Shown here: one piece after another, positions 45,379 through 56,163 of the stretch
Position numbering within the stretch: position 1 is the stretch's first letter
Layout of the letters: each line of letters begins with the position of its first letter
Assembly: GCF_000006405.1 (NCBI RefSeq)
Contig: NW_003216064.1
Coordinates: 80,470-144,469 of the forward strand
Direction of reading: 5' to 3'
DNA from: Perkinsus marinus ATCC 50983
Taxonomy: Eukaryota > Perkinsozoa > Perkinsida > Perkinsidae
Length of the DNA stretch: 64,000 bases
Notes under the pieces: generated by a model
What the model was told of the DNA's origin: nothing
Databases searched by the model: none
The model's input: the letters and a program-made list of their open reading frames with translations, nothing else
Position numbers and translations under genes: made by a program

Positions 45379-46306
45379 GGGGTCGTCTGATTCGACATGT
45401 GTTTGAAGGCGTAGATGCACCCCTGGTGAGTGAAAAAAATCTTTGCAGAAATTCATTCATAATGGTAGGTAGAATGTCAAATCATCCGATGGATCGGTAT
45501 ATAGGAGAGTCGAAATTTTCTCTACTCAGTCAATGACAAACTTAACAACTAAAGACATAACTAGCATTCCATGGTTTTAATGCAGCGCCCCTGAGCAAAA
45601 TGAGCTCCACGCACGATGACCGCCACAGTGGTCGCGCCCGTGTTAGAGATAAGTTTAGTATGGGATCGGGTCGACTGCAGATGGAAGCTTTTGCGACCCC
45701 TGCCTCGGAAAAAAATACTGCTGAAGCTGATCAACTCTTCTGCGGTGAAGAGTCATGAGGAAATCCACATACACTTGCTCTGAGCATTATGCTGTGCAAA
45801 AAAACAAACAATCTAACCGTCTGCACGCATGCACACCGTTAGCTGCACACTGTGCAGTGCACAGCTACTCTCAGCAAACGCGCGGTCGGCGTGGCACTCA
45901 CAAACTGGGAGCTACAGTGGTTTTCCTGATTGTGAATACTTATCTAACCTCGATACAGGACAATCTCGCATCAAGTAACGGATCAGAGACGAAAGCGTGT
46001 TTTGTGTCCACATTACAGAGCCAGCGATTCATACCGTCCACGCGCTGTGGACGTTGCACAACACTCTGTCTCTTTTTGGAAGGTCTTGATTTCACATATC
46101 CTGGTGAGTTAACTCGCCGCTGCGTTTCAATTCAAGATTGGGCAATGATCAGGTAGGGAGCCGGAGGAACGGACAGTCTTGGGAGCTGCCAGGAACGGGG
46201 GTTGCCTCAGTTTAGGATTTGCTTGGGAGGCTTTCTCAGGCTAATGCTAGAAGCTTGAGGAAGATGACTTGTGAAGTCTAAAGTAGGTTTCTTCTTTTAA
46301 GCATCA
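45379..46306. other. Intergenic between the element and paralogue C
   Basis: Begins with the 3' target-site copy GGGG. A 133-codon frame at 45755-46156 has no recognisable features. Confidence 0.45.
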
Positions 46307-46807
46307 ATGCGTTCAGCAATATTATTCTGTTGCGCGGTGATCGCACTATCCCTCTCCGGTTGTACTGACCGTGCAGTCATCGAGCAAGCCTCCTTACAAG
46401 ACCAATCGTTTCTCGCACCGACTCGCAAGCCCATTGATGCCTCCATAAGTGAGCTCAATAGCAACTCGTCTTCATCCGGTGATGCTGCTGTGTGTGGTCG
46501 GGGTCCGAGCGGGGTGTACTACTTCGAGTATGAAGGCGTCATTGGTAGCGTGACTGTGAAGTCAAAGTCATTCTCGGTTAGTATACCTTCGGGTGATGTT
46601 CTCAGTGATATCGGCTACTACATGTACGACTGCACTGTATTCGTACCCGACTATAGTAATTACCAAGTAGTTGCTGCAGCGAACAGGCGCGGTACAACTA
46701 CTGCTGAGTTGAATAAGGATCTCTCGATTACATACTCAGTGCGGGATGATACTTTCTCAGTGATCTACCCACCGACTACTTCTCTCAAGCTCACTAAGGG
46801 TCAGTGA
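46307..46807 (+). CDS. Divergent lipobox-bearing paralogue C, two domain cysteines lost
   Basis: Intronless, 166 residues. The signal MRSAILFCCAVIALSLSGCT ends L-S-G-C, again lipobox-like. The Thr-rich stalk is replaced by a short Ser/Asn-rich stretch. The domain aligns with the others: CGRGPSGVYYFEY in place of C..PSGKYCG.Y, then IGYYMYDCTVFVPDYSNYQ, TTTAELNKDLSITY and a terminal LKLTKGQ. Relative to its paralogues it lacks the Cys of YCG and the terminal QC: its frame ends CAG TGA where the others have CAG TGC. It could be a diverged working gene or an early decaying copy; the open frame favours the former. Separated from the minus-strand pair by the retrotransposon. Confidence 0.75.
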   Translation: MRSAILFCCAVIALSLSGCTDRAVIEQASLQDQSFLAPTRKPIDASISELNSNSSSSGDAAVCGRGPSGVYYFEYEGVIGSVTVKSKSFSVSIPSGDVLSDIGYYMYDCTVFVPDYSNYQVVAAANRRGTTTAELNKDLSITYSVRDDTFSVIYPPTTSLKLTKGQ

Positions 46808-48401
46808 TAATTGAGGAAGCCATCTTCGATGAGGAAAGGTTTACTTACCATCTCGATCATGAATATTGTCTTGTGTATAATGCTCCAGTCTCTACAATTG
46901 CTATCACTTCTAGTCTTCCTGATCTTTCTACTATCTGTGGGCCAGGGTGCTACCGTAAGAGCGCGCTCTCCCACCGTAGCCTTCTAATCTGTCGACTGAA
47001 TTTCGGTCGTATTGTGATTACATAGTCGAAACGATCGTTATATATAAGGGAGCTCGTGTGGTGTTCATCAGTTTTAGCGGATTACGTGGGTGTGAGTCGT
47101 ACTGTGTGGTCCCATTAACTGTGACTCTGCACTTGTTAGAGAATAGTCCATTCTGGTGTCATTGTGAGATTAAGATATATATCAGAGTAGATATAGTTGG
47201 GTGACTAGCAGCAGTTGTGACAATTCAGTTTCGCTTTAGCAGACATCAGAGTGACATTGGTGTTGGTGACCATAATACTGTGGAATACTTGATTTGAGGC
47301 TAATCATATATGCCTCGATTCCCGAATGTGCCACTCATCGATCCATGTTATCATGTATTGGATTGTGTACTACTATCTTCTTTCCATTTCTAGCCGGATA
47401 TCCAGGCGATACTAGCAGTCTCTCGGGAGGTTGGTTTTTCGACCTCGGTGTAATCGTACGGTCCGGTCATATGTCATTGGTGTCTTACTATGTTAAGGAC
47501 TTCTAGGTGTGTATTTGAGCGATGTGCTCTGCCGTCCTGATCAATTTCAGCCCCCTTATCTCGAGCAAAATGGCGTGTTTAGTTTGAGTGAGTTGATGCA
47601 TCCGGAGGCTGAGCAATGTCCCTACTAATCGAGATCAATTAACTGGTCAGCTGATCTGTGGGTAGAGATCTGAAGCTCACACGATTGAGAACTGTCTCCG
47701 ACGGCTCTGCTGAGAAATGAAGTAAAGCTGCTCATGGACAAAGATGATTCAGATCAGTACACACTCCATAGGATAATGAACACTGTGAACCGCGCGAACA
47801 GTTGCATCTTTAACGTTTCTCAGTGAAGCTTCCGTACAACTCCGAGCTACGTCCCCAGTGATGATACTGTAACTGACCTCTGAGTTCCCACGCCAGCTAA
47901 GACATTGGTATAAAGCCGATGAGCAAAAGCGAGAGATTCTTGCTCTTGATTTTTATCCGAATTGGATGTCCTACTTTCAGTCCAAAAGGCCTGCTCGCTG
48001 CCTACTGAATTAGATCACGAGCTCTTTCAGCACCCTAGCTAGGCTTACGGTCGAACTTGAATATCATTATCGGATTATTATCGGACTTTCCTATATACTT
48101 GAACCCCAGGTGTAGCGTCTTCTCGAGGTGTGGCAGGTGTACATAGCGTATGCGTGTATTCCTGTTACAAGCTTACCATCATTCGACCCGAGCCGCTGGG
48201 TATGAGCCGGAAATTGAGATTGTGTCGAGAAAGACCTGCCTATGATAGGCAGCCTATCCGAGCTAAATCGAACCTCTGCTGTTATATTTGTCTCTGTGTT
48301 CAGATAGCTGGCGCGCAACACAAAGCTTGTCTTCTCTCAGTTCAGCTATACAGCGCTAACCCTACTAAGACAAGGAGTCTTGTCCAGTCTATTCTATAAT
48401 C
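46808..48401. other. Intergenic between paralogues C and D
   Basis: About 1.6 kb; short frames only, none convincing. Includes the promoter region of paralogue D. Confidence 0.45.
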
Positions 48402-48890
48402 ATGAAGTTCATCGCCGTCGTTGCCAGTGCCGTCGTTGCTGTTTCCCTCACCGGATGCAGTGATGATGATAGCACCACTACTTCTGCCCCTGCTACTACA
48501 GTGGCTCCTACCACCGGTTTCCTCCAGTCTACTACTAGTGCCCCAACTGGTTCTGTCACCTGTCAGGCGCCCAGTGGCAAGTATTGCGGTAGCTACATGG
48601 GTGAGCCCGCTGAAGTCACCATCGACAACGACAACTTCTCGATGAACCTCGCTGGTCAGATGTCCTGTGACGACGTCCCCTTCACTATGTCCTCTGACTG
48701 CTCCGAGCTTGTCCTCGACTCGACTAATCCCTCATACGAGGCTATGGCCAAGTCTGCTGAGATGCCAGCCCCATTGTTAGCTCAGATGATGTTGTGCGAT
48801 TACAACTCTACTTCTGACGTCTTTACTCTTGACGTTACTCAGATTTGTGGTCACAGCCTGGACATGACTCCTGCTCAGTGCTCCAACTAA
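48402..48890 (+). CDS. Lipobox-bearing secreted/surface protein, paralogue D
   Basis: Intronless, 162 residues. The signal MKFIAVVASAVVAVSLTGCS (L-T-G-C) is followed by DDDSTTTSAPATT and a short Thr-rich linker. Domain: CQAPSGKYCGSYM, VTIDNDNFSMNLAG, FTMSSDCSEL, MMLCDYNSTSD, LDMTPAQCSN. It shares with paralogue E an extra Cys (LCDYN / KCSYN where A and B have TYDES) and two residues after the final Cys, so D and E form a subgroup. Extra cysteines (MSCDD, QICGH) are unique to it. Function unknown. Confidence 0.85.
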   Translation: MKFIAVVASAVVAVSLTGCSDDDSTTTSAPATTVAPTTGFLQSTTSAPTGSVTCQAPSGKYCGSYMGEPAEVTIDNDNFSMNLAGQMSCDDVPFTMSSDCSELVLDSTNPSYEAMAKSAEMPAPLLAQMMLCDYNSTSDVFTLDVTQICGHSLDMTPAQCSN

Positions 48891-49928
48891 AAGGTCAATC
48901 GGCTGTGGTCGATCCTTCTGCATCAGCAGTTGTTCTTCTGTTCTTCGTTCCTTCTGTTATCATTCCCAGTTAGCGTGTTCATCGCGCTTTGCAGTCACAC
49001 CATTGTATATTCTATATTGACAGTTAATTTATTAACTTGCCGAGTGCAGTGCGAAGGGAGTGGTGTTTGTGGATGTACTGATTATCAGCTAGCTCTAAGG
49101 AAAGTAGGTTGTCACCTGTGCACAGTTGTGCCACAGGATGCTTTTGATCGCCGAGGTGTGATAGTGAGGTTGGTAAGGAGTAATCAGCTACATGTCACTG
49201 GCAATAAATCTCGATTTAACGTGATTAGAGTCTCTAATCACGCTAGATCGATTCACCAAAATATTCTCTCAATATAAACAAGAGTTAGACACAACATCTC
49301 AACAGTTCTGCAGTGTCAACAGTGTAGGTGCGTTGATCCAATTCGTCTTAATCGCTATAACGAGCGATGCGCAGTATGTGTCTCTGTCTAAGAAATCGTT
49401 CAGCTAAGCTTATGATGAAGATAGTCTACGTCGGCTGAGCAATCCCTTAGCTGAGCTTATGATGAAGATAGTCTACGTCGGCTAAGTAATCCCTTAGCTA
49501 AGCTTATGATGGAGATAGTCTACGTCGGCTAAGTAATCCCTTAGCTAAGCTTATGATGGAGATAGTCTACGTCGGCTAAGTAATCCCTTAGCTAAGCTTA
49601 TGATGGAGATAGTCTACGTCGGCTAAGAAATCCCTTAGCTGAGCTCATGATGAAGATAGTCTACGTCGGCTAAGTACAATCTGGCCTTGTAAGGCATTCT
49701 CCTGCAATTATATTCAGTGTAGTTTTATCTCACTGGGTAAATCACTAAAGCGCTGCTGCATGACACGATCCGTAGACAGACGCTGTGCTCGTCACAGGTT
49801 TCGAGTGGCCGTGAGTTACGGTCCGTAACCACACAAGAGACAAGTACATCACAAAGCTTGTCCCGGGCTAAGCTACCTCCCTAGCAGAAAAAAGTCTACT
49901 TTTCTCCCTAGTTTCTATCTCACGCGAC
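48891..49928. other. Intergenic between paralogues D and E with 47-bp satellite
   Basis: Contains the tandem array at 49391-49676, about 250 bp upstream of paralogue E. No supported gene. Confidence 0.5.
49391..49676. repeat. 47-bp tandem repeat, six copies
   Basis: TCGGCT cores recur at 49431, 49478, 49525, 49572, 49619 and 49666, an exact 47-bp period. Units contain GCTTATGATG(A/G)AGATAGTCTA and the 10-bp palindrome CTTAGCTAAG. The first unit is diverged at its left end. Confidence 0.93.
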
Positions 49929-50489
49929 ATGAAGTTCATCACTGTCATTGCTAGTGCGGTCATTGCCGTCTCCCTCACCGGATGCAGCGATGATGATGGC
50001 ACCACTACTGCCGCTCCTGCTGCGACTACCATCGCCCCTCAGGCGACCACCAAGTTCATGGAGCCCAACACCCCGTCTGAGAGTGCTACCACTACCTCCT
50101 CTAACAATGATCAACAGACCACCAAGTCGCCTTCCCAGACGACTACTGGTAGCTCTGGTTCCAACTGCAAGAAGCCGGAGGGTGAGTACTGTGGCTCTGC
50201 TATGGGCATGCCTGCTAGTGTCGAGCTCCACGATGACTCGTTCGATCTCGACGTTGCTGGTATGATCAACGCCGAAAACATCGGTTACACTATGGAGTCT
50301 GACTGCACTACTGTCGAGCCCGACTGGAACAATTCTGATCTCATCAAGCTAGCCGAATCTTTGGGCATGAACACGCAGCAGTTGTCGGAGTTTATGAAGT
50401 GCAGCTATAACGCTAACACCAACGTCTTCCAGGTTGATATGGCTGGTGTGCTCAATCTCAGCTTGTCCCCTGATCAGTGCAAGAACTAA
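49929..50489 (+). CDS. Lipobox-bearing secreted/surface protein, paralogue E
   Basis: Intronless, 186 residues. The signal MKFITVIASAVIAVSLTGCS (L-T-G-C) is followed by DDDGTTTAAPAATT and a Thr/Ser/Gln-rich stalk. Domain: CKKPEGEYCGSAMG, ELHDDSFDLDVAG, IGYTMESDCTTVEPDWNN, SLGMNTQQLSEFMKCSYN, LSLSPDQCKN. It keeps the four domain cysteines. The C-terminal half matches paralogue D most closely. The 47-bp tandem array lies just upstream. Function unknown; predicted secreted or surface-exposed. Confidence 0.85.
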   Translation: MKFITVIASAVIAVSLTGCSDDDGTTTAAPAATTIAPQATTKFMEPNTPSESATTTSSNNDQQTTKSPSQTTTGSSGSNCKKPEGEYCGSAMGMPASVELHDDSFDLDVAGMINAENIGYTMESDCTTVEPDWNNSDLIKLAESLGMNTQQLSEFMKCSYNANTNVFQVDMAGVLNLSLSPDQCKN

Positions 50490-51271
50490 GTAGCAGTCTG
50501 ATAACTCTTCCATTTTCGTTTTTCTCGCTGCCTGTTGTGCAGTGTCGTTTCTCGAGCTGACGGTAAGCCAGAACGTTCTCTTGATGAACTGATATTCTGC
50601 TTGCCCTTTTCCTACGAGTATCTTGCACCGTTGAGTTTTGTTCTAGTTTTACATCCTCACTATTATAGTCTCAATGGGGTGTGGATGTGATACTATACAC
50701 AACACACTAACACACATTGATATGAAACTAATACACTAATAACGCATCGATCGAATGTGTTAATGTACTGCAACACTCAATAGCGATGATCCGATGGTGG
50801 CGGTGTTGGTGACTTGTTCTGCGTTCGATATGAGAATGATAATAATAATGCATACTGAATTGAGAAGCAGATCGAAATGTTGAAAAAATTAAGAAAATAT
50901 GAGGCGTCATTTGTATGACTGCAATGGTATCGAGTACTGTATAATAATGATGATCGCTCCTCCTGGAAAAAGAGCCATGATACCGAGTGAAAGACACTTA
51001 CCACCAACACTGGTAAGAGCAGTTTTCCCAGATACACCTTAAACCCGCACTTGAGCTTCGAAATCATAACGTTTCACGAGCACCACCGCTTCGCTGGTTT
51101 GCTCAATAACTCTTTCGAGTTCGCCCGCGAGGATTTATCTGGCAATTCGCCGCCGTGCGTTGCCATGCTTCCACCTCCCACGCCATCTCCGATTCCAGAG
51201 CTAGACTATCCCAACACTCGCCTGTTTCATAACTGACCGAATAGACTCTGACACTTCAGTAACGTCTCAGC
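50490..51271. other. Intergenic between convergent genes
   Basis: Nothing recognised beyond low-complexity AT-rich stretches. Confidence 0.45.
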
Positions 51272-53388
51272 TTACTCAAACTCCTGCGAGTCCTGTAGTT
51301 TCTCAGCTCTCCAATCACAAGCAGGCCATTCGTCCTCTCCCATCGCATAGAAGTACTCACTAGCCATCGCGTCCTGTAGCGTGGCTCGATCTGCTGGGTC
51401 CCATCGCAGTATGCTACGTAGTAGACTGTAACCAGCAGGACAGCTAGACTCATACAACCTGTAAACCACCACCACAAGTCAATTACCCCGCGAATGCTGT
51501 CCCAGCTACTCTCGTAATCCCGAATCGGGCTCATCCGCTGAGGGTTCCGGAAGGTCCGCAAAGTACTGGCTTTCAAGCACCCGGCGATAGGCTACGTTCC
51601 TGAACAGAACAACATGCCAAAGTCGTCCCCCGTCGACCGCACCTGCAAACTGCCTTGAGCTCTCTATCAGTGGGTCTGCCTATGATAGAGGCTATACGGC
51701 GCAGTATCCACCCATCTTGATCGTGAAGATTGTCTACATTACTCCCTGATATACATCAATTTCTGATATTCGATATGAGCCCATCTACCCTCGATATAGT
51801 CGATACCACCGTAGTCTTCCGCAAAAAGGCCGCTGGTCCAAGGCCCCGATACGAGCCGTGCTATGACGTCAGCAGCTAGACTCCACAAATCAGCTTCAGC
51901 CAAACTATAGTACTTCGACCAGCACAGGACCTCCGGTGCCAAACACACCGGAGTCCCCACATGCTGTGTGTACCTATCCCAGCATATCCCCTCGACGGGA
52001 CAGTGCCACCAATACCCGCCATAGTCCGATGCCCTGTGGAGTCTCTCAGGCGCTGTGTCCCGCCGTCTCCCGTTGGGGGTCCGGACTTTGCTTTTCTGAC
52101 GTACGTATGGCCGAGCCAACCCGAAGTCGCATAACTTGACCATAGGCCTATCACGAGAGTCATAGATCCCTACATGTACTTTAGTTCTGCTTACACTCGT
52201 AGCCGTTTCACTGAGCTTGCTCTCTCTATCGTTCCAGCAGCTCCTATGGGTAGAAGTATATTGGCACATTTCACATCACGATGGCCCACTCCACAGTCGT
52301 GGAGGAACTGTAAGGCGCAGAGGAGCTGAGCTATCCATCGGACCGCGCAGTGGTTGAAGGCACTCAGGAGGGAGGGGCTCCCGCTGATCGAGGAGGACAG
52401 ACATGCACCCACCTGTGATGTGGTATCCTATCAGTTATCAAAAGCGAGATGCTCGATGAGATGATAAAATAGCACTAGACCGATGAACTCCGCTGCTGCA
52501 ACCGCATTTCAACGTAATCGAGGCAACACAGTAAGAGGAATTCAGAAAAGTCCCCATTCCTAAGTACTACATCGTCCCATAATCGCCATTGCCACTGGGA
52601 GAGGAGGCTGCTGTTGCTGCAGAGTGAGGGGAGTAGCATTCATTGTAGACGTAGTAGGTGTACGACTCCAGAGACTCCCCCATCATCTCCGAGACGAGGC
52701 ACAATGTACGGTCGCCGGGACCACATCGTACCACCTGACGAAGAACTCATGGAGTGGTATGGCAGTAGAAGACCTTCCCACCTCAAAAGGTGATACAATA
52801 AGGTCACACTGAGGCAAGAGGCGGAGAACTCTCAGCTCCCTCAGAGTGGACCAGTCAGGGTCGCTTGTACTCGGCGGAATGACGTGAGAGGTATTTGAGA
52901 ATATCTTCAGGGCCACTGGCGAGCCATCCGAAGACCGTCTGGCTGCTACCACACAACCATACGATCCCTGAGGACTTCCAATAGGAGTATATAGCAGCTA
53001 CAGCACCAGTACCTGGCCTAGAGCTCCTTCGTAGTAGAACCCTCGAGGCATGCATGTAGGTTTGCTACTATAGGTGCCGACACAGTCCTCAACCATAAAC
53101 CTGCCATTCAACTTCTCTCAGAGTAATATGCTTACAATACCTCGATCTAGGAGGGCTGCTCGCCCCAAGGTCACTGGCTCCTCTATAGGAGCGTCGACTT
53201 CGATGCTGACCAGGCTTTCTGGGCGAGGAACGGCGTGGGGATGCACGAAGGCCGACCTTGTGGATCGGAGGAGTGACTCTCTCATGCCTGTCTGGACTGT
53301 CCGCCTCGAGATCGTCTGAGTCGAAGCAAACGGAAGGCGACGGAGCGCTATGCTGAGACCGTCGATGCTTGGTTGCTGATGCTGCCAT
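51272..53388 (-). CDS. Ser/Thr protein kinase (CMGC/CDK-like), multi-exon
   Basis: Exons on the minus strand give a protein kinase. The N-terminus MAASATKHRRSQ (ATG at 53386-53388) is basic and Ser-rich. The glycine loop is assembled across an intron: GFYYEGALGQ | GSYGCVVAARR, then PVALKIF with the ATP-binding Lys (about 52900). VRWIAQLLCALQFLHDCGVG leads to HRDVKCANILL, the catalytic loop (about 52280). KLCDFGLARPYV has the DFG motif (about 52130), HVGTPVCLAPEVL the APE motif (about 51930) and YYSLAEADLWSLAADV the helix-F Asp. LRSILRWDPADRATLQDAM ends the domain before the stop at 51272-51274. Order and motifs are complete, so an active kinase is likely. Substrate unknown; CMGC-like is a guess from the activation loop. 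The N-terminal exon boundary is not fixed. Confidence 0.8.
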
Positions 53389-53814
53389 TGTGAAATCTTT
53401 GAAACTGGTGCCATTGAAGTGATGCCCCCACACTCCTGATGCCAACCACCACAACGTTGATGCCGTACATATTCATAACGTTGTTGAGTGGCTTCGAATA
53501 ATTCCATTACGTCTTGTATCAACTACTCAACTTCCTAAGCCTCGTAGAATAGACTCTATGTGCCAACGGCAATGTTGACGAAGAACAAGGGACCTACTTC
53601 AAAAGTCTTCTTTGAGCGAGCATCTTCAACTTTTCAAGGATGAAACGGCTCGCAACGCAACGGGTGAGCGCCTCCTACGAGATTAAAGGGCGGATAAATA
53701 CAACTTGCGCTTCGCTCCGCCATTATCGGCGTCACACGAAAGCTTCCTCTAGGGTGAGGTCACTCTAGGAGCTTTAAGCATACTCCTTGAGCAGTTGCCA
53801 ATTTTACTCTCATC
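53389..53814. other. Intergenic between divergent genes
   Basis: Presumed shared promoter region of the kinase (-) and the ATP-grasp gene (+). Nothing else seen. Confidence 0.5.
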
Positions 53815-55524
53815 ATGACCCTCAGTTTTGACGAAGCCCTTGAAGTCGCCAACAATAGGCCGAACGAGGGATCGTGGCAGTCGCCGCTAGCCATGCCTCG
53901 TCAGCGACCCCCGAGCGTCTCCTCTCTGGACGGCATGTGCTTAGAGGTCGTCGAAGATGGTCAACTCAACCTTGATCTGTCTACGCCTTTCATGGCTGAT
54001 ATGTTTCTTAAAACGTCGAGCTTACCCGATGCCATGACTGCCGAAGAACGCAGGAAAGTGGCCGCCGATTTGGCTCCAACGGCCACGTTCCAAATGATCA
54101 AACAGATTCCTCGTGAACTCCTCGAGCACGATGGAGAGGAAGGTCAAGCTTTACGACAGCAGTTACTACGCGGAGCGACTGTCGCTATGTTCTGCGCTGG
54201 TTACAAGGGTAAGAAATTCATTTACCACAGAGCAGCTGAACTTGGAGTGAAAGTTGTTGTCATCGACGACGAGGACTCGTGGGCCCAGGAGATGGTCGAT
54301 GAGCAGATCATCGCAAAGTTCATTCCTATCGACTTCGCCGCTGATAATGAAGTCCTTTTCCATCAAGCTTTGGACGCTATCAAATCGTTGAAGGACGACC
54401 CCCTCGTGGGCCCCGTCGACGGCGTCTGCACCTTCATCGAGCTCGCCGTGCCCATGGCTGCTAGGCTGGCCGAGGCTTTAGGCCTCCCTGGTCCTTCAGT
54501 CGAATACGTTGATATTGCTCGTGATAAGCACAAGACACGCGCAATAATGACCGCTAAGGGACTACCGTCTATCAAGAACTTCCTCATTACCGATCCCAGC
54601 CAGCTGGACCAAGCTGCTGAGCATGTCGGGTTCCCTGCTGTACTCAAACCCATTGCCGGAGCCGCCTCTCTTGGTGTTCAGAAGGTTGCGGACATGGACG
54701 ATCTCAAACGTACCTATGCTGATCTCGTTCACCTCATGGCTGGTCTCAGGGTTAAGGCCGGCGCACTGGAACGAGTTACCAGGGTTCGTACAGATTCGAC
54801 CATCTCTGACGTGATCGATGGTGACGGTATCAATGCTGAACGCGTCATTGCTCTTGACATGATGCTCGAGGAATTCCTGGACGGCGATGAGGTTGATGTG
54901 GACTGTTTGTTCAGCGATGGCGTGTGCAGATTTTGCTATGTCATCGACAATGGTCCGACTGTTGAGCCTTATTTTGCTGAGACCTGGGCGGCTCTACCTT
55001 CTCTCCTCCCTGAGGACAAGGTGGAAGGGTTGAAGAAAATGGCTCAGGATGCTGTCACTGCTATTGGATTCAAGAACGGGGTTTTCCATGTTGAAGGGAA
55101 GTTCACCAGTCGAGGGCCTCGTTTGATTGAAGTCAATGCCAGAATGGGTGGTGGCCCCACTAGACTCATCCACAAGCACGTCAGCGGCGTCGACCTAGTC
55201 GTTGAACAGCTCCTCATGACGGTTGGCATCCCCTCGAGACCGCCAATAGAGCCCACTGGTATGTGCATTGCATATGCTTTTGTTGGAGCTCCCAAATCTG
55301 GGGTTGTAGGCAACATCGAGTTTTTGGACAAGTTCCGTGATATACCTGCTGTCGTCCAGTTGAGTGCTCTCGTCCACGATGGAGAAACTCTCGTGGGACC
55401 AGAGGAAGGGATGCCTAGCTGGATCGCTGAAGTTGTCGTATCTCTTAGAGACGGGCACAAGGCTAAGGATTTGATTCAGAGCTTGAGCTCGGAAATAGCT
55501 GCGGAATGCTTGTCTCATATGTAA
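53815..55524 (+). CDS. ATP-grasp amino-acid ligase, carnosine-synthase (CARNS1)-like
   Basis: Intronless, 569 residues. After an N-terminal region, a nucleotide-fold segment reads GATVAMFCAGYKGKKFIYHR and VKVVVIDDEDSW (about residues 120-165), the pre-ATP-grasp domain. The ATP-grasp domain has HKTRAIMTAKGLPSIKNF (about 241), the Lys block FPAVLKPIAGAASLGVQKV (about 272-290), MLEEFLDGDEVDVDCLF (about 350), NGVFHVEGKF and the Mg-binding RLIEVNARMGGGPTRLIH (about 435-452). These match the BacD/carnosine-synthase group, which joins carboxyl and amino groups of amino acids with ATP. It is shorter than animal carnosine synthase (about 900 residues). Substrates cannot be assigned. Cytosolic; no signal peptide. 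Confidence 0.82.
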   Translation: MTLSFDEALEVANNRPNEGSWQSPLAMPRQRPPSVSSLDGMCLEVVEDGQLNLDLSTPFMADMFLKTSSLPDAMTAEERRKVAADLAPTATFQMIKQIPRELLEHDGEEGQALRQQLLRGATVAMFCAGYKGKKFIYHRAAELGVKVVVIDDEDSWAQEMVDEQIIAKFIPIDFAADNEVLFHQALDAIKSLKDDPLVGPVDGVCTFIELAVPMAARLAEALGLPGPSVEYVDIARDKHKTRAIMTAKGLPSIKNFLITDPSQLDQAAEHVGFPAVLKPIAGAASLGVQKVADMDDLKRTYADLVHLMAGLRVKAGALERVTRVRTDSTISDVIDGDGINAERVIALDMMLEEFLDGDEVDVDCLFSDGVCRFCYVIDNGPTVEPYFAETWAALPSLLPEDKVEGLKKMAQDAVTAIGFKNGVFHVEGKFTSRGPRLIEVNARMGGGPTRLIHKHVSGVDLVVEQLLMTVGIPSRPPIEPTGMCIAYAFVGAPKSGVVGNIEFLDKFRDIPAVVQLSALVHDGETLVGPEEGMPSWIAEVVVSLRDGHKAKDLIQSLSSEIAAECLSHM

Positions 55525-55819
55525 GTTTCTACCAAGTTGACGAGCCAAGGTGGCTACCAAATTTTTTTTCATAGTCAGCGGGGTTTGAATTCTTGTAATT
55601 TGAATCCTCGCCTATGAAATAGCTATCTCTATCTATCTCGTCTTAAGGACGACCCATCCCTTTCCACTCCGTTTGCTAATCTTGCGTTGATAGTTACCTC
55701 CGAGCCCTATCTCATCAATCAAACATTGATCATGCTATTCGTTACCAGGTGGGATTATTCCCGATATTTCCACAGTACACCATTTTGAGGCATGAGATTA
55801 AACGTCGCCTTTAGAAAAC

Positions 55820-56163
55820 GGCAGCAGCCAATCCGCTCGAGTTCTGCCGTGGCATATCTGCCCCAGGCGGGATCGGCCTCACCAACAGCGGCAGCAGCCA
55901 AACCGCCAGAGTTCTGCCGTGGCATATCTGCCCCAGGCGGGATCGGCCTCACTAACAGCGGCAGCAGCCAAACCACCAGAGTTCTGCCGTGGCATATCTG
56001 CCCCAGGCGGGATCGGCCTCACTAACAGCGGCAGCAGCCAAACCGCCAGAGTTCTGCCGTGGCATATCTGCCCCAGGCGGGATCGGCCTCACTAACAGCG
56101 GCAGCAGCCAAACCGCCAGAGTTCTGCCGTGGCATATCTGCCCCAGGCGGGATCGGCCTCACT
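55820..56163. repeat. 70-bp minisatellite, five copies
   Basis: GCAGCAGCCA occurs at 55821, 55891, 55961, 56031 and 56101, an exact 70-bp period. Units contain GAGTTCTGCCGTGGCATATC and CCCCAGGCGGGATCGGCCTC. The last four are almost identical; the first is slightly diverged. Confidence 0.95.

Noticed and set aside
49391-49676. CRISPR-like array
   Set aside because: The 47-bp units are contiguous tandem repeats with no unique spacers, in a eukaryotic genome.
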